A DNA stretch of 64,000 nucleotides. It comes from Isoetes taiwanensis (Eukaryota > Streptophyta > Lycopodiopsida > Isoetales > Isoetaceae). How positions within the stretch are numbered: the stretch's first letter is position 1; each line of letters starts with the position of its first letter. The position numbers and the translations under genes are program-made. Under the pieces are notes generated by a model. That model was not told the DNA's origin and ran no database searches. It saw only the letters and a program-made list of their open reading frames with translations. Location: contig JAJEKV010000065.1 in NCBI GenBank assembly GCA_021234155.1, positions 2,191,807 through 2,255,806 on the forward strand, written 5' to 3'. Below are positions 45,579-57,301 of the stretch, piece after piece.

Positions 45579-46262
45579 CTATGTTCTATTGACATTTGAA
45601 GATGTGTCAGCTAAAGGTCAAGCATTTTTGGGCCATTTTGAGTTTTTTTTTATGCTTCCACATTTTGATGTCTGTCTTTTGAGAAATGCGCTTATTCTAG
45701 CTCTGTTATAGCATCTAGAAAATTTAAGTCTAGAGTTTATCAATATTGTCTAGAGTCACATTGTGAAGTTGAGAAGAGAAGTTACTGGTGGGGGATTAAA
45801 CAAAGACCAGAGATTCATGGGATACAGTATGCTACAGCACAAAATGACCTGATTCTGTGGATTCGAAGGCAAATGGTGTTACTCACTGGCCCCAAGAATC
45901 GGGGCAATTAGTATGTAAAGAAAAAATGGCACTCTTGTGCTCTATAATTTCTGAAAATTATCTTATGAGACTTAATACAACTATTCTAGCATTATATCGC
46001 ACCTCTTAGTCAACATCAGCACCTGCAGGGTGCTCACATGGAGAAATATCGCTGGGCTAGCGGAAAACTGGGTGACACATTGCTGAAAACTAAAATCTCA
46101 GCCCTGTTCAAGAGCTTCAGCTGTCGCGCCGTCCATGGCGCGTTGCGGGGAGGAAGGCATTGAGCATAGCATTTAGCAGCTCAAAATAGCTCCTGCGCTG
46201 AAGCAGCAAGGGAAAAAAAACTCTCATATGAATCACACATAAGGCATTGTCCAAAGTCACCG
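45579..46262 (+). repeat. 3' flank shared with copy 1
   Basis: Matches 35150-35690 in ordered blocks to AAGGCATTGTCCAAAGTCAC at 46240. A segment at about 46035-46235 (GAAATATCGCTGGGC to GGGAAAAAAAACTC) is present only here. Confidence 0.7.
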
Positions 46263-46269
46263 AATGCCT

Positions 46270-46400
46270 TTGGCCTGGCCATTATACTTTGGAAAACGAC
46301 AATTAAAATTAGAACTTTCATATTGCAGATGCAAAATCATATATCTTAGAACATATTTTTGGCCTGGCCATTATACTTTGGAAAACGACACAAAATCATA
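46270..46400 (+). repeat. Interleaved direct repeats
   Basis: TTGGCCTGGCCATTATACTT with GGAAAACGACA occurs at 46269 and 46359, and CAAAATCATATATCTT with GAACATATT at 46332 and 46392. One 60-90 bp duplication with a small internal deletion would explain both. Confidence 0.7.
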
Positions 46401-46984
46401 TATCTTCGAACATATTGTTTTTATATGCAGAGACGGTGAAGACATATTAGTTATCATTTCAACAAGAGGGGCAGACATTGGAGCAAGTGATATCAAGAAT
46501 GCTCCTCCTATTTTGATGGAAAAAACCTACTTATTAACTTTTCTAGATCATACATTAATGGGAAAGTTACCCAATTGCCCTTTCGAAATGGCTAATTTAC
46601 CAGATTGCCCTTACAAAATCAGAAATTCCAAAATGCCCTTCCGACAGGCAACGGGCAATGCCTTTCATGTCCTCTTCACATTTTGTAACAGCTTTTAAGG
46701 CTTTCACGACAATTTTGGTTTTGGCTCTCAAACACCTCAAAAGCATATTTGGATGTACAGGAAGTGGATTGAGTGCTACCTCAGCAAGAACAAGCTATTA
46801 TCTCAAAGTCACGCATTTGCTCCTTTCTTACTGGCTTCTACGAATGTTCTTGCCTTCACAATGCTGACCACAATTACTTGAAAAACAACAAAACATGAAC
46901 CAAATTGATGCAAAAGAAACGTTTTAATCAGGATAATTGTAGCTGAGAACAAGTTCAAAACTAAAAGGCTGCCAAAGTCATATT
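46401..46984. other. No gene recognised
   Basis: Open in one plus-strand frame (46264-46698) with repeated phrases LPNCPFEMANLPDCPYK; this is a repeated GGCAATTT-type sequence and is probably not coding. Confidence 0.35.
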
Positions 46985-47530
46985 TAGTTTTAGCATTTCT
47001 TGGCCCTGAAAGCACGCTCATTCCAATATCGAGGATGACGATCTCATCGAAAGTAACCAAGTTTGAGCGGCAACATTTGGTAAATCCCAATTGCTTGTAA
47101 AACTTCCCGAATTTGGGAATTGTTTCTACGAAATGCTTTCCACAACAACTTGACCAGCTCTATACTCTTAAATTCCTTTTTGAAATTCGCTGCTAAATGC
47201 CTCAGACAATATCTATGCACTGCATTCTCCACGAGCGTCAACTGCAACTGTAGTAAGCAAAATTCCTTTGTACCTACTTGTTAGGAATGTCCCATTTAGG
47301 CCAACAACAGGCCGACAATGCCCAAATCCACTCAAGCTAGCGCAAAAGGCAAGAAACATTCTTGTGAACCTTTTCTGCTTATCCTGCTGAACCGTACAGA
47401 TAATACCAGAATTAGCATCTATCAACCTAGAGCAAAAGTCATTCAACCGCTAATAAGCTTCTTTGTGTGAACCGTGAAGTTCAGCCATTGCATTCTCCTT
47501 TGCTAACCATGCAACACGATAGCTTATCTC
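46985..47530 (-). pseudogene. Mutator-like element transposase, internally deleted
   Basis: Minus strand, right to left: VAWLAKENAMAELHGSHKEAY (47515-47455; an in-frame stop follows), FCSRLIDANSG, FLAFCASLSGFGHCRPVV, GLNGTFLTSRYKG (about 47300) and TVAVDARGE. The sequence then jumps to NAVHRYCLRHLAANFKKEF (47225-47165) and ends with PRYWNERAFRAKKC at about 46990. These are MuDR/MULE transposase landmarks in the right order. About 100 residues between VAVDA and HRYCLRH, including the second catalytic acid, are missing, and the DGT box of the family reads NGT. The copy is therefore inactive. TIRs were not located. Confidence 0.78.
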
Positions 47531-47800
47531 TACTCTTATCTGGTTTCGTATTAGTATTCTCTAAGACTGCGCTTGCAAAGCATCAAAGATTAAAGTTGAT
47601 GCACAATGTTTGACAATCATTGTGTACAAAGTGTGCAAGTCAAACTTCTCACATATAATAGTCAAACAATTGCATTTCTACCAATTAGCCTTCCAGAAAG
47701 GCTGAACCTTCCAGAGAGGCTGAATAGCATGAATATGAGTACATATACAAACTGTATTAGTGGTGTCCATCAATGCTACAATAAGTTAGACACATAGGAT
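47531..47800. other. No gene recognised
   Basis: Short sequence with the duplicated phrase CTTCCAGA(A/G)AGGCTGAA near 47690-47725. Confidence 0.3.
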
Positions 47801-47862
47801 TTTTAACGTCTATGGAGACTAAATTGGTCCAAATTGGCCATAGGCCATACGTATAAAATATG
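47801..47862 (-). mobile_element. Retroposon 3' end (diverged copy)
   Basis: On the minus strand: CCTATGGCCAATTTGG, then TAGTCTCCATAGACGTTAAAAA, aligned with the endings at 14.2 and 25.2 kb (CCATAGGCCAGTTGGTC, TCTCCGTGGACGATAAAA). No microsatellite tail follows. How far the element extends to the right is unknown. Confidence 0.45.
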
Positions 47863-48688
47863 AGTGGATCCTTAGTCGACAACATAGTAAAGGGATTACA
47901 AGTGCAACAAAAGATTGTAAAAAAGCTAGGTATAGAATATATGGTTTCATTTTTTTGGTTCAGGCTAAGAAAATTCTTCCTTCGTTGTTGTTTGTTCCTT
48001 GTTTCTAAAGTGTCTCCCATATTAGATTATATGCAAGTACGTATATTCTATCTACACTTGATCTTCGAAATGGTTGGTAGGATCGACCTACCCTGAATCT
48101 ATTTCTTAGGTCCCATTCATACAAGACTTTGCCATGTTTATTGCCGTGAAATAATAATCGTTTGTTTAGATTAAACATAATGTTTAAAAAAGGACACGCA
48201 GACAAGTTTGAGAAACTAACAAAACTGCAGGAAGTAGAACACAAAAGATAACAAAAGGAACTCTACATTTTCATTAATACAACAAAATATCCCATATTGC
48301 AAGGACTACTCGATACTCAATTACTATTTTTGAGGGGTAACAAAATATAGATAATAAGCTGGAAGTGCGGTGGCAATGCCACCACTATCCAGCGAGTTGT
48401 AAGGCCATGGGATAGGTTTGGGATAGGTTCAACAGTTATATGTGTGGATCGATTGTATTGAAATAAAAGCTACACTAACTGAGAAATTATTTTGTTGTTT
48501 AATGTTTTGTTGCACTAAATGTGAGCAATTTGCAGGGTGAAATTAGGCAAATTTGAAAACGAAATTTGCATAATGATTGCAGGATTGTTTGCCACTATTA
48601 ATCTATGTGTTAACTATTAATTTTTTGTCCATGAGCAGATGGTGTAAACTATGTCTGTAAACAATGTCTTTAAAGTTTCCATATCTCA
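47863..48688. other. No gene recognised
   Basis: AT-rich sequence without motifs. Confidence 0.3.
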
Positions 48689-50358
48689 GACCTAGGCATA
48701 ATCTCAGATTTCTGTTAATGCCAATGAGGAACACCATCTATCTTGAAAAGTAACAATAGCGAGGGGAGGAAAAGGCCATTGAAGCCATCATGGTGTGCCA
48801 CGGACTCTATATGCTTTACCAAAAGGATTCAAACTAAGGCTGGCCCTGAAGAAGGCAGAGATGATTTTAGCTCGAAGTTTGACATAGAAAAAAAAATGAA
48901 GGCTACCATCACGGTCTCTCTTGGTTGAAAGGAATGTAGTGAAGTTAAGATCTCCCACTTGTTATGGTAGATATAGTTGGTAAGTGCATTCATTTGCATG
49001 TGAGGAATCTGACCTGAGATGGGATCTAAGTACAACATGAATTAAGTACTTTTTCGGATCGTAATAGGCTCCATTTCATTTCTCTTATCTTGAGGGGGCA
49101 CATTGGGCATTCTCACTCTTTCTTGGTGGTCTGCGTAGAAGGCATCAATAAAATAAAGACATCATCAGAGAGCTTTGGTTGAACAATGGCATCAGAGATG
49201 GCATCCAGAGGTTCCGGTGACACGAACAATAAATTTTGTTCAAGGTGGACTCATGGACAATGCTTTCCAACCGCATGGTGAGAAATAAACAAAATATCAT
49301 CCTTGTCATTGAGCCGGAGAATCTTAGAATCTCTTTAAAGACCTATTCGAAAAATGCATCCGGCAAAAAGCCATGATAATTTATATTCAAACTCTAAACC
49401 GTAACCACAAAACAGCATCATACCATGCTTATAGCTCAAGGAACATTCAACACTTCGATTCTCGCTATTAGAATATACATTAAGAATAATGAGTGGACGT
49501 TCTTTTCTTTATTGCCCCTAGGATTTGGAACCTAGGGGGCATAAACTACCAAGAAAAAGAAAATAACCTAATAACAGAATTTAGTGGTGTCCATGTGAAG
49601 TCTAAGCACCCCGGAAGTCTTGAATAACTCGAGCGTTTGAACTAAATTATTTCAATGGCGACGCATTTCATCGGGTGGGTTTTGCTACCGCGACTCATCA
49701 AGAACATCACTATAACCATCAATACTTACTACCTTGCCGCTATTACAGTGGAGCTTCGTAACCTGATAAGGATAGTCACCAGATTATGCCTTTATTTCTC
49801 ACCATGAACTGGAAAGCATTGTCCATGAGTCCACCTTGGCGCCTATTGTTCACCTCAATACCAAATAACCAGCTTCTTGATGCCATTGTTCAACCAGTTG
49901 ATGATGTCTTTATTTTATTGATGCCTTCTATCGCACTTCACCAAGAGCGTAGAATGCCCAACAGTCTCCCTCAAGATAAGAGAAATGAAATGGACGATCC
50001 AAAAGTACTTAATTCATGTTGTACTTAGATCCCATTCAGGTCGATTCCTCACATGCAAATGAATGCACTTACCAACTATATCTACCATAACAAGTGGAGA
50101 TCTTAACTTCACTACATTCCTTTCAACCAAGAGAGACCAGATGGTAGCCTTCTCATTTTTCTTCTATGTCAAACTTCGAGCTAAAATCATCTCGCCTTCT
50201 TCTCAAGGGGGCCTCTAGTTTGAATCCTTTTGGTAAAGCATAGAGTCCGGTGGCACACCATGATGGCTTCAATGGCCTCTTTTCCTCCTGCTATTGTTAC
50301 TTTCAAGATAGATGGTGTTCCTCATTGGCATTAACAAAACTGAGATTATGCCTAGGTC
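48689..50358. repeat. Large inverted duplication, ~600 bp arms, ~500 bp spacer
   Basis: The left arm (48689-49289) and right arm (50358-49791, inverted) run in parallel: GACCTAGGCATAATCTCA, GAGGAACACCATCTATC, GCCATCATGGTGTGCCAC, AGCTCGAAGTTTGACATAG, AAGTACAACATGAATTAAG, AATAAAATAAAGACATCATC, TGGACTCATGGACAATGC. Long identical runs alternate with clustered differences. The spacer (49290-49790) is single-copy here. Either arm may contain fragments of coding sequence, but no family was recognised. A transcript across it would fold into a long duplex. Confidence 0.85.
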
Positions 50359-51020
50359 ATAGGGCTAGTAAATATTCCTCGCGATCCCCAGATCATGCCA
50401 TATTTCATTTCTCTTTAAAACAAAGCCAACTCTATATTTATTTTCCATACATTTAGGCATCCAAAGAAGAGGAGCCAAACATGGCAAAGCTTTATCAATA
50501 GTCCAACCCAATACGATCCGCATAAGGATGAAAGTGTGCGAATTTGACTTGGGTCGCAAGATCCGTAAATCAAGTAGGTTCGATGCCACACTCTCTAGAC
50601 TTTACATGGTCCTTTTAGAACTCCCTTGATTTGACATTGCATCGCTCGCACTTGAGTGGATATGCAACAAATGAAAGGGTTGGCTCGAGCCCTCGCTAAG
50701 CATTCCATACATTGAACTCCCCGCCAAGAAAACACCTTCCCTTTGTTTTAGATAAAAAAACACGCACAAGAATCAGTCCTAAAGATGACGAATCGCAAAA
50801 GGTGTGGATACCTGCGAGTGAAACAAAGGGAATGTTTCGTCCAATTTGATGTCCTTGTTTTGTACACGACAAAAGAGGGGAGATTCAATCTTCTTCTTTA
50901 TTCGAGACTTCAATTTCGTGCAAAATCAGAGCTTCGAAGGCCGAATATGTTGCACCATAACAACATCCCTCAATCTGCCCCAATGACCAATACCCGAAAG
51001 ACCGAGAGAGAGAATGCTTC
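50359..51020. other. No gene recognised
   Basis: A plus-strand frame 50785-51027 is open for 80 codons, without motifs. Confidence 0.3.
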
Positions 51021-51115
51021 CAGATAACCCTAAAATAACCCTAAAGTGAAACGAACGCTTCAGATAACCCTAAAATAATGCTTCAGATAACCCTAAAAAT
51101 AAAAATAAATAAAAA
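51020..51115 (+). repeat. Short repeats CAGATAACCCTAAAAT
   Basis: Three copies of (TTC)CAGATAACCCTAAA begin at about 51020, 51060 and 51083, followed by an (A/T)-rich AAAAATAAAT tract. The ACCCTAAA phrase resembles the plant telomere unit, but it is not in a head-to-tail array. Confidence 0.6.
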
Positions 51116-52829
51116 TAAAAGGGGGTAAACCATTGATGATATGGAATTTAGACAATAAAATGTGGAGTGCACTCTAGATATACTAATTAGTATGCCTCGT
51201 GCAATACGCCCATGAAATCATATGAAAACCATGCCAAAAAACGTATAAAATCACAAAACAAACCCCCTGTTATAATGCTACATATATCTTCCTAAGTTAT
51301 AGCATACTTGAAAGCTAGTCTACGCTTAGCAAAGAATAACAAAAAGTGGAAATTCAATCACTTTATTATCAACAATCTGCTCAAGAAGTTCAATCCTTTA
51401 TATTGATGCATGAGCTGGCATCAATATAATAAATGCAAAACGAATGCATTATCAGACTTTTGAGATGTTTATATTTTCATTTATTCATGCCACTCTAGAT
51501 GAGATCTCGTGATAGAGAAGCCTTTCAGGTGGCATGTGAACTCTTGTTCAGAGTTTCTGGTCTGTATGATGCATGCTATGTATGATGCATGCTATTGTTC
51601 AGAGTTTCTGGTCTGTGGAAATAGACTCTAGGATCCTGTAAAAATGCAGCAAAATTGCCTTCAATATCTGAATTATGGCAATTGTAATAAAAAATTGTAT
51701 TTACCTGTGACTGGATAGAGATGCATGTTCAATTGCTCTCCATCTATTTCAAGAATCAGGATCATCTACACCCCTGTGGCATCTATCTGGTGAGTCTACC
51801 TTACTTTGCACAGCAACAAATCTGCATGCTTACCATTCACATATGGAAAACAAAATGGACCGGTTTGTTTGAAGTAGAGAATCACGCATCACTGGAGCTG
51901 TAGTTGAGCTGTGTTTTCAATAGCCTCCCATTCATAATAAATAATTATAAAAACATGACCAATGCCGTATTCACTAGGAAGTTCCAGCATTAAGTTAATG
52001 AGTACTCATATCAGATCAAGCTTGCACCCATGCAGCAAACGATTTAACCTAGAAGCTTATTCTTGCAGTTGGGACCATATGGATAGGCAAAAGGACAAAC
52101 TACCAACTTGAACTTTTGGCATGGCTTGTTCATGCAATGGACAACAATCAGCATTTTGCTGACAAAAATGTACCTGAAGTGGAAGTGGTAGATAATTTAT
52201 TTTGGACAAAATAGTGAGTTGATACAATGCAAATGCCATAGTGGCCATCATAGGAAATGAGGTATACAAGACGCTTGCATTTAGCCAAAGCTTATCAGAA
52301 CGTGGGCTTCATTCCATGCTTACAAAGAAACAATCAAGCCCATAAGAACCTAAGACGCGCTTCTAAGAAGGCCAAGCATTATCCCCTGAGAACTTCATTT
52401 CTAAGATAGGTGGGTACTATTTCTGTATACGTGGTTATGTATCTGCAACTTGTTATAAAGCGCACCCAAAATAGAGATATGAAAGAATTTTCAAGACCTA
52501 TGACAGTATTGTTGCAGTATATACCCTTACCACCCTTCACTGTAACTTAATGCATTTGGTTAAATAAGTACATAAATGGTATCTTGAGATTTCTAATTAT
52601 TACAAAATGCGCAAAACAAATTCTGATGGACAGTCATAGTAGAACTGTCAATCATGTAAGGAACAACAATCAATGAATTAGGACACCAACTATTTTTCCA
52701 TTGACAGGCAAGGATAGAAACAATGGGAAAACAAAACAATAGAATCACCTTCTTTATAGATGCAACAATCAAGAAAGTAGTAGCTCAAAAAAAATAAAAA
52801 AATAAAAAAATAAAATTAAAAATCCAAAC
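51116..52829. other. No gene recognised; possible downstream part of the LUC7-like gene
   Basis: TGTTCAGAGTTTCTGGTCTG occurs at about 51546 and 51597 with ATGATGCATGCTAT duplicated between. The C-terminal zinc finger expected for a LUC7 protein was looked for on the minus strand and not found. Confidence 0.3.
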
Positions 52830-53004
52830 CTTGGACATTGTGACTTCTTCTTGATCCATCAGACCTTCCTCTCCTTCCCTTTCAGCTTCTTTTAAAAGGT
52901 CTTGAACTTCTGCAGCAATTGCTGCAATGCAGTCGGTATTGACATGTAAATGCTCTAACAAAGAGATTTCCTTTTCCAAGCGCTCATAACATCGTCTTAT
53001 CTTT
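52830..53004 (-). CDS. LUC7-like U1 snRNP protein, exon fragment 2
   Basis: Between an acceptor (GCTGCAG, ending 53005) and a donor (AAG followed by GTTTGG, from 52829) the minus strand encodes KIRRCYERLEKEISLLEHL..., then EVQDLLKEAEREGEEGLMDQ. This matches the coiled-coil part of LUC7 proteins, which carry (D/E)RK...RGRERL followed by LLxxxExLGExGKVDE. LUC7 proteins belong to the U1 snRNP and influence 5' splice site choice. The piece fits directly after exon fragment 1, but with the nearest splice sites the frame is one base out. Confidence 0.5.
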
Positions 53005-53194
53005 CTGCAGCAAAACTTTAGTAGGTGAGGAATTACATGATTAACCTATTCATGTATATCAACTAAGAGTAAGAGTAATAAACTGTAAATTGCTCCTTTT
53101 ATTTGGCAGCCAAATTCAAGGAAGAAAAAAACATGATATGACCACTACAAGCTATTTTAGAAGCATATTCTTTCAAGAAAAGGCTTATTATCAC

Positions 53195-53304
53195 CTTCCA
53201 AATCTGCGATTACCCTCTCAAGGTGACGAAGGAACTGTGTCTCATATTGTGAAATCCTTTTTGATTTAAAAAATTCTTCTCGTAGTGTTTCTCGTAGTGT
53301 TTCA
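53195..53304 (-). CDS. LUC7-like U1 snRNP protein, exon fragment 1
   Basis: The minus-strand frame encodes TLREEFFKSKRISQYETQFL then RHLERVIADLE and stops at a donor (GAAG followed by GTGATA at 53194). In LUC7 proteins a similar helix (YExEFLxxLExLIxDLDRK) immediately precedes the part encoded by fragment 2, in the same order and spacing. At its 5' side the exon runs into the hairpin repeat of 53298-53391, which probably truncates or displaces the splice acceptor. Exons for the N-terminal CCCH finger were not found. Possibly a pseudogene fragment. Confidence 0.45.
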
Positions 53305-53391
53305 AAGGAGTAGTCTTTTGGCCTATTCAAAAGACTACTCCCTTGAAGGCACTTTTCATTAATGCTCATAGTCAAGTACTTTTGCATTTAT
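53298..53391. repeat. Hairpin repeat H, copy A
   Basis: Contains CAAAGGAGTAGTCTTTTGG, CCTAT, then TCAAAAGACTACTCCCTTG: a near-perfect 19 bp inverted repeat with a 5 nt loop, followed by the shared tail (TTTTCATTA, AGTCAAGTACTTTTGCATTT). Confidence 0.8.
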
Positions 53392-54037
53392 GATGACACA
53401 AATTTAGAACGCCAGCTACTTATTCTTGCAGCTCAGTTGTCGATTTGCATATGTATAACGTTTAATGGCTGTATGAAGACGCAACAACAATTTGATGTGT
53501 TTTGTTTTTCTTACATGCGAGACATCCTGTAATGTACCATCTTCAGTATTTAGTCTTTGGAATTCTTGTTTGCGCCTATGTTACTAGATTTGTTTGGTTT
53601 TGACATCATTCAGTTGTGGCTATGGGTCCTCTCTGTCTTCATATTCAATCCAAGCATAGGTTCTTGGTATGCATGTGCGATGGGCATAGTTTAAACCAAT
53701 TCGAAAGTAGCATGTGATGTGCATTGATAATGACATCTTGTGTATTGCTCTCGACCCCTTCAATGGTTTCTATTGCTTTAATGGGCATGACCAGTAGAGC
53801 TACCATAGATACCTCAACAAACAAATGTGTTATTGTCCTCATTATATACAGTTATCATTCCATTGAGTCCATTTCATATTGTTAATGCATAATGAAGTAT
53901 ATATGTCTTTGTATTAGTTGTGTCAACCTTTTAATGTAGCCACTTTGAAAGGAGATGCATTATGATGTGGAAGTTGATAGTCTTCATCCATTTTTATATT
54001 GTCCAAATTCAAGGGATGTTACATTGGTATATATGCT
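53392..54037. other. No gene recognised
   Basis: Spacer between the two hairpin repeats; AT-rich, no motifs. Confidence 0.3.
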
Positions 54038-54131
54038 GTGTTTCAAGGGAGTAGTCTTTTGGCCTATCCAAAAGACTACTCCCTTGATGTCGCTTTTCAT
54101 TACTGCTTACAGTCAAGTACTTTTGCATTTA
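54038..54131. repeat. Hairpin repeat H, copy B
   Basis: CAAGGGAGTAGTCTTTTGG (54044-54062), loop CCTAT, CCAAAAGACTACTCCCTTG (54068-54086): a perfect 19 bp stem. The tail matches copy A to TTTGCATTTAT. The pair is a 94 bp direct repeat 740 bp apart. Confidence 0.85.
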
Positions 54132-56625
54132 TTAACATGTAACTAAAGCATTATAGGATTTTCTGAGGCTTAGGATACTAAAATGTGGGGGAACTCTTGC
54201 CATGATCATCTGAAAATCATCAGATTTTGAAAAATCCCATATATGTCCCCTTATTTACATGACTAGGATGTGCTTCATCAAACTTCTAGAGATGAAGGAA
54301 TTTGAAACAGGAACTTACATTGACCCACTCATTGTTGGGGTTCAAGTCGACACTTTTCATATGGCTGATGGCTGCATTTTAAGAATTGGATGTAAATGCC
54401 ATGCATTGGAAAAACGGGTTGGAAAAGAGAAATAATAGAAAGAGACTAACCTTTTTGACAAAATCTGTTCGCACAAAGAGTCAGAGCTCAAGATTCTGCC
54501 TGCATCTTCAGTGCCTTTGCAAGATTAAAGAACAACGACATAAAACTCGAACTAACAGAACTGCAGGGTTGGAAAGAAGGCTAGGTAATTGGGTTTGTGT
54601 TGAAATGTTAATCGTAGTAATTTGAATTTCGGCGGCAACCTTCCTAAGGGTTTTTTTTCTGATATCAGAACGCACCAGTATGCCTGCAAGGGCTTGAATT
54701 CCATTGAAATATAATATGGACATTAAAGAATTGCACGTTACCCCTTATATTGGAAATATTGGATCTTCATTTTTGACAGTTGCCATAAGCCTGTGCATAT
54801 CTGTAACCCACAACATGGCTTTTATGGAAAAATTTGTTGCAGAGCAGCAGTAATTGTTTTGCCTATTAGAGGTAACAGTCATTGTAAGGGGTCCATTGAG
54901 TGTTATTGACGCTTGTCAACGAATATTTTTGCATGGTCTTGTCTCTATTTTGCATTATTGTCGTCTCAGGAGGAATTGCTCCTACCTTAAGTTGACAATG
55001 TGGATTTAAAATGGGCAGGTGAAAATGATGGAGAGTGATCCAAACAATCTATGAGAATTTATATTGAGCCTTAAATGCATAAATACCATCAATGAGGGGC
55101 CAATGATCCCATCCGCAGGGTCATGGTTGCCCAAAAGCCCTCAGGTCAAGATATTTGGGATTTTTGAAAGCTAATATTCATTGGTCCATAGCATCTGAAA
55201 GTTTGGCAAAACAAGTATTGGATACTGATGTAAAAATGCTCAGCTTATTTTGGTTGGCAGACTGTTGGATTGATCTATAGTTTCATCTTGAGTGGCCAAG
55301 ATATGTTACTAGGTTACTTAGTTGTACAGGAGAGGACCTTAAATATTACGAAGGGATGGACTTGGCAGCAACACATGTCGTACCATGTATAAGTCTACAC
55401 CCCATTAACAAGATATTGGTAAGTTGTGGACTTAACTTTCTGGGTAGGCTTTAGCTATTATATAAGACAGAAGAAATTAGAGAAGATAGAGCACACTGGG
55501 CAACAAAGATCACTGGTGATCAATCGAAGCAAGGATATAGCTAATCTCTAAGCTAGGTAAAGTTTTCGTATTTGCATTATTTATCTCTCTTATTTGTGTT
55601 ACTAGTCGAATTTGAGGCACAGGATTAAGGATGACATTATATTATATCCTGGCTATATCCCCCCGAGGATGTAGAATCTAGGATATTGCACTATAGTTTG
55701 GAATTTACAGGTGGGAACGAAATTGGCAAAGTAAATTCGCGAACAACAAATAGGACAAATATCTGTTTGAAGATTTTTTCCAGAGCCCCTTGACAATGTT
55801 AGACATGGGTGAATTGAGAAGAGATTAGATCAATATTGGATAAGTGTATACAATCGATGAAGGTCTATATACGCATCATAAGGCACAAGGATGTTCAGAA
55901 GATCAAGCCAATACATTATTCCATACGGATTATAGTTTTAAAGCAGTAAAGCATATCGGCTGGCATATCTTTCTCTGGGAAACATCTTATCCCAGTTCTT
56001 TTACTTTCATATCACGGCTTATTGGGCAGCTTTGAACTAGTCCCCAAGAGGCTAAAATAGAGTTTATGATGAATCTATAAGTAAACTTTACAGTCCGTTA
56101 AGGGGAGAAAAGTTACCTCTTACTATTTTAACATTCTGATGCCTGATTCTGCACATCCAATATCTAAGCATCTAGGAAAAAAAATAAATAAATAAAAATT
56201 GAAGCAAGCAAGAAAATAAGTAAAGCAAACTTGAGCATTGGTGTCTAACCTCTATATATGATTATTCAGTGTGAAAACCCTTGTCAAACGTTTTAGTTCA
56301 CTCGCACCTTCTCTTTAAAATGCAGCCAATACTGCCTTTTGGTCCATACAAAATATTTGAGATTGTTGTTTTCCATGTCATAAAGCATATACTTCCTCTG
56401 TTGAACCTGTGAATAGACAATGCAAAACAATATGTGAATTATACAAATAAAGTATAAAAAGACAAGTCAAAACCAGCAGAGAGAGCGATAAATAGGCAGC
56501 TTATGAAAAATTTATGTACCATCAGCCAAACTACAAGAAGAAGTTTGTTCTGTCTATCATGAAACTAGGCAAAAAGACTCGCATATAAGAAGGAAGAATA
56601 TTTTAGCATGCCTTTGCTACTAAAT
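54132..56625. other. No gene recognised
   Basis: AT-rich sequence with short motif-free frames (54386-54625 plus, 54508-54723 minus, 55844-56035 plus). Confidence 0.3.
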
Positions 56626-57301
56626 TCTAGAATGGGACTCGCAAGGAACCAACAAAGCGCCCGATAGATAGGCTTCTCATTCATCTCAGCAGATTTTCTA
56701 CAATGGATTGGATTGGGTAGCCGCATTACGCGAACCACCCACCTTAAAAATAAAGGGAAAATCCAATTATATCATTTGGACCCCAAAACAAATACAATGC
56801 TAATAGATGAGTGGTTGATGTACCCGCCAAAAGCTTATCACCGGATTAAAAACCCCACCCTTCGGTTTTCGAGGAAAAACCCTAGTGATAAGCCTTCTAA
56901 GAAGGGGCTTAGACAAACGTAAGGCATAGAATCGCCCCAAAACCCCCCGCATGGAGAAGTCGAACCGGATGCCGCCGCCAACCCGCACCCCCGACATCAC
57001 CAACACAACAAACGAGAAACATACCGAGAATAGCATCACCCAAATGGGTGGAAAAGCATCACCCGGGGTGGAAAACATGATAAAACGTAACTTGTACAAT
57101 AAACAAAGAAGGGGGAGGGTGGGTTCAAAGAGAATAAGGTACCGCCGAGAGAAGAGGAAGTGCCGATGAGACGCGGATGCAAAACGCCACCGGGGCAGCT
57201 TAACCCCCAACCCAAAACGGGCATGCGCCGATGATGATGCATGCATATTATGCTCGTCCCCATTTCTAGAATGGCGATCCGATGTCTCTGACGATGCGCG
57301 A
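56626..57301 (-). repeat. R1 repeat, tandem unit A (long)
   Basis: Begins with TTCTAGAATGGGACTCGC and AAGGAACCAACAAAGC, which recur at 57302; contains AAAGAGAATAAGGTA at 57127 (recurring at 57478) and TTCTAGAATGGCGATCC at 57263 (recurring at 57614). The minus strand of 56815-57145 matches window positions 260-625. The minus-strand frame of 148 codons here is within the repeat and has no motif. Confidence 0.75.

Noticed and set aside
51020-51115. Interstitial telomere repeat
   Set aside because: ACCCTAAA-like phrases are spaced 23-40 bp apart within a longer unit, not head to tail.
56800-57246. 148-codon hydrophobic minus-strand protein
   Set aside because: It falls in the R1 repeat, which is not open in the homologous copy at 115-630.
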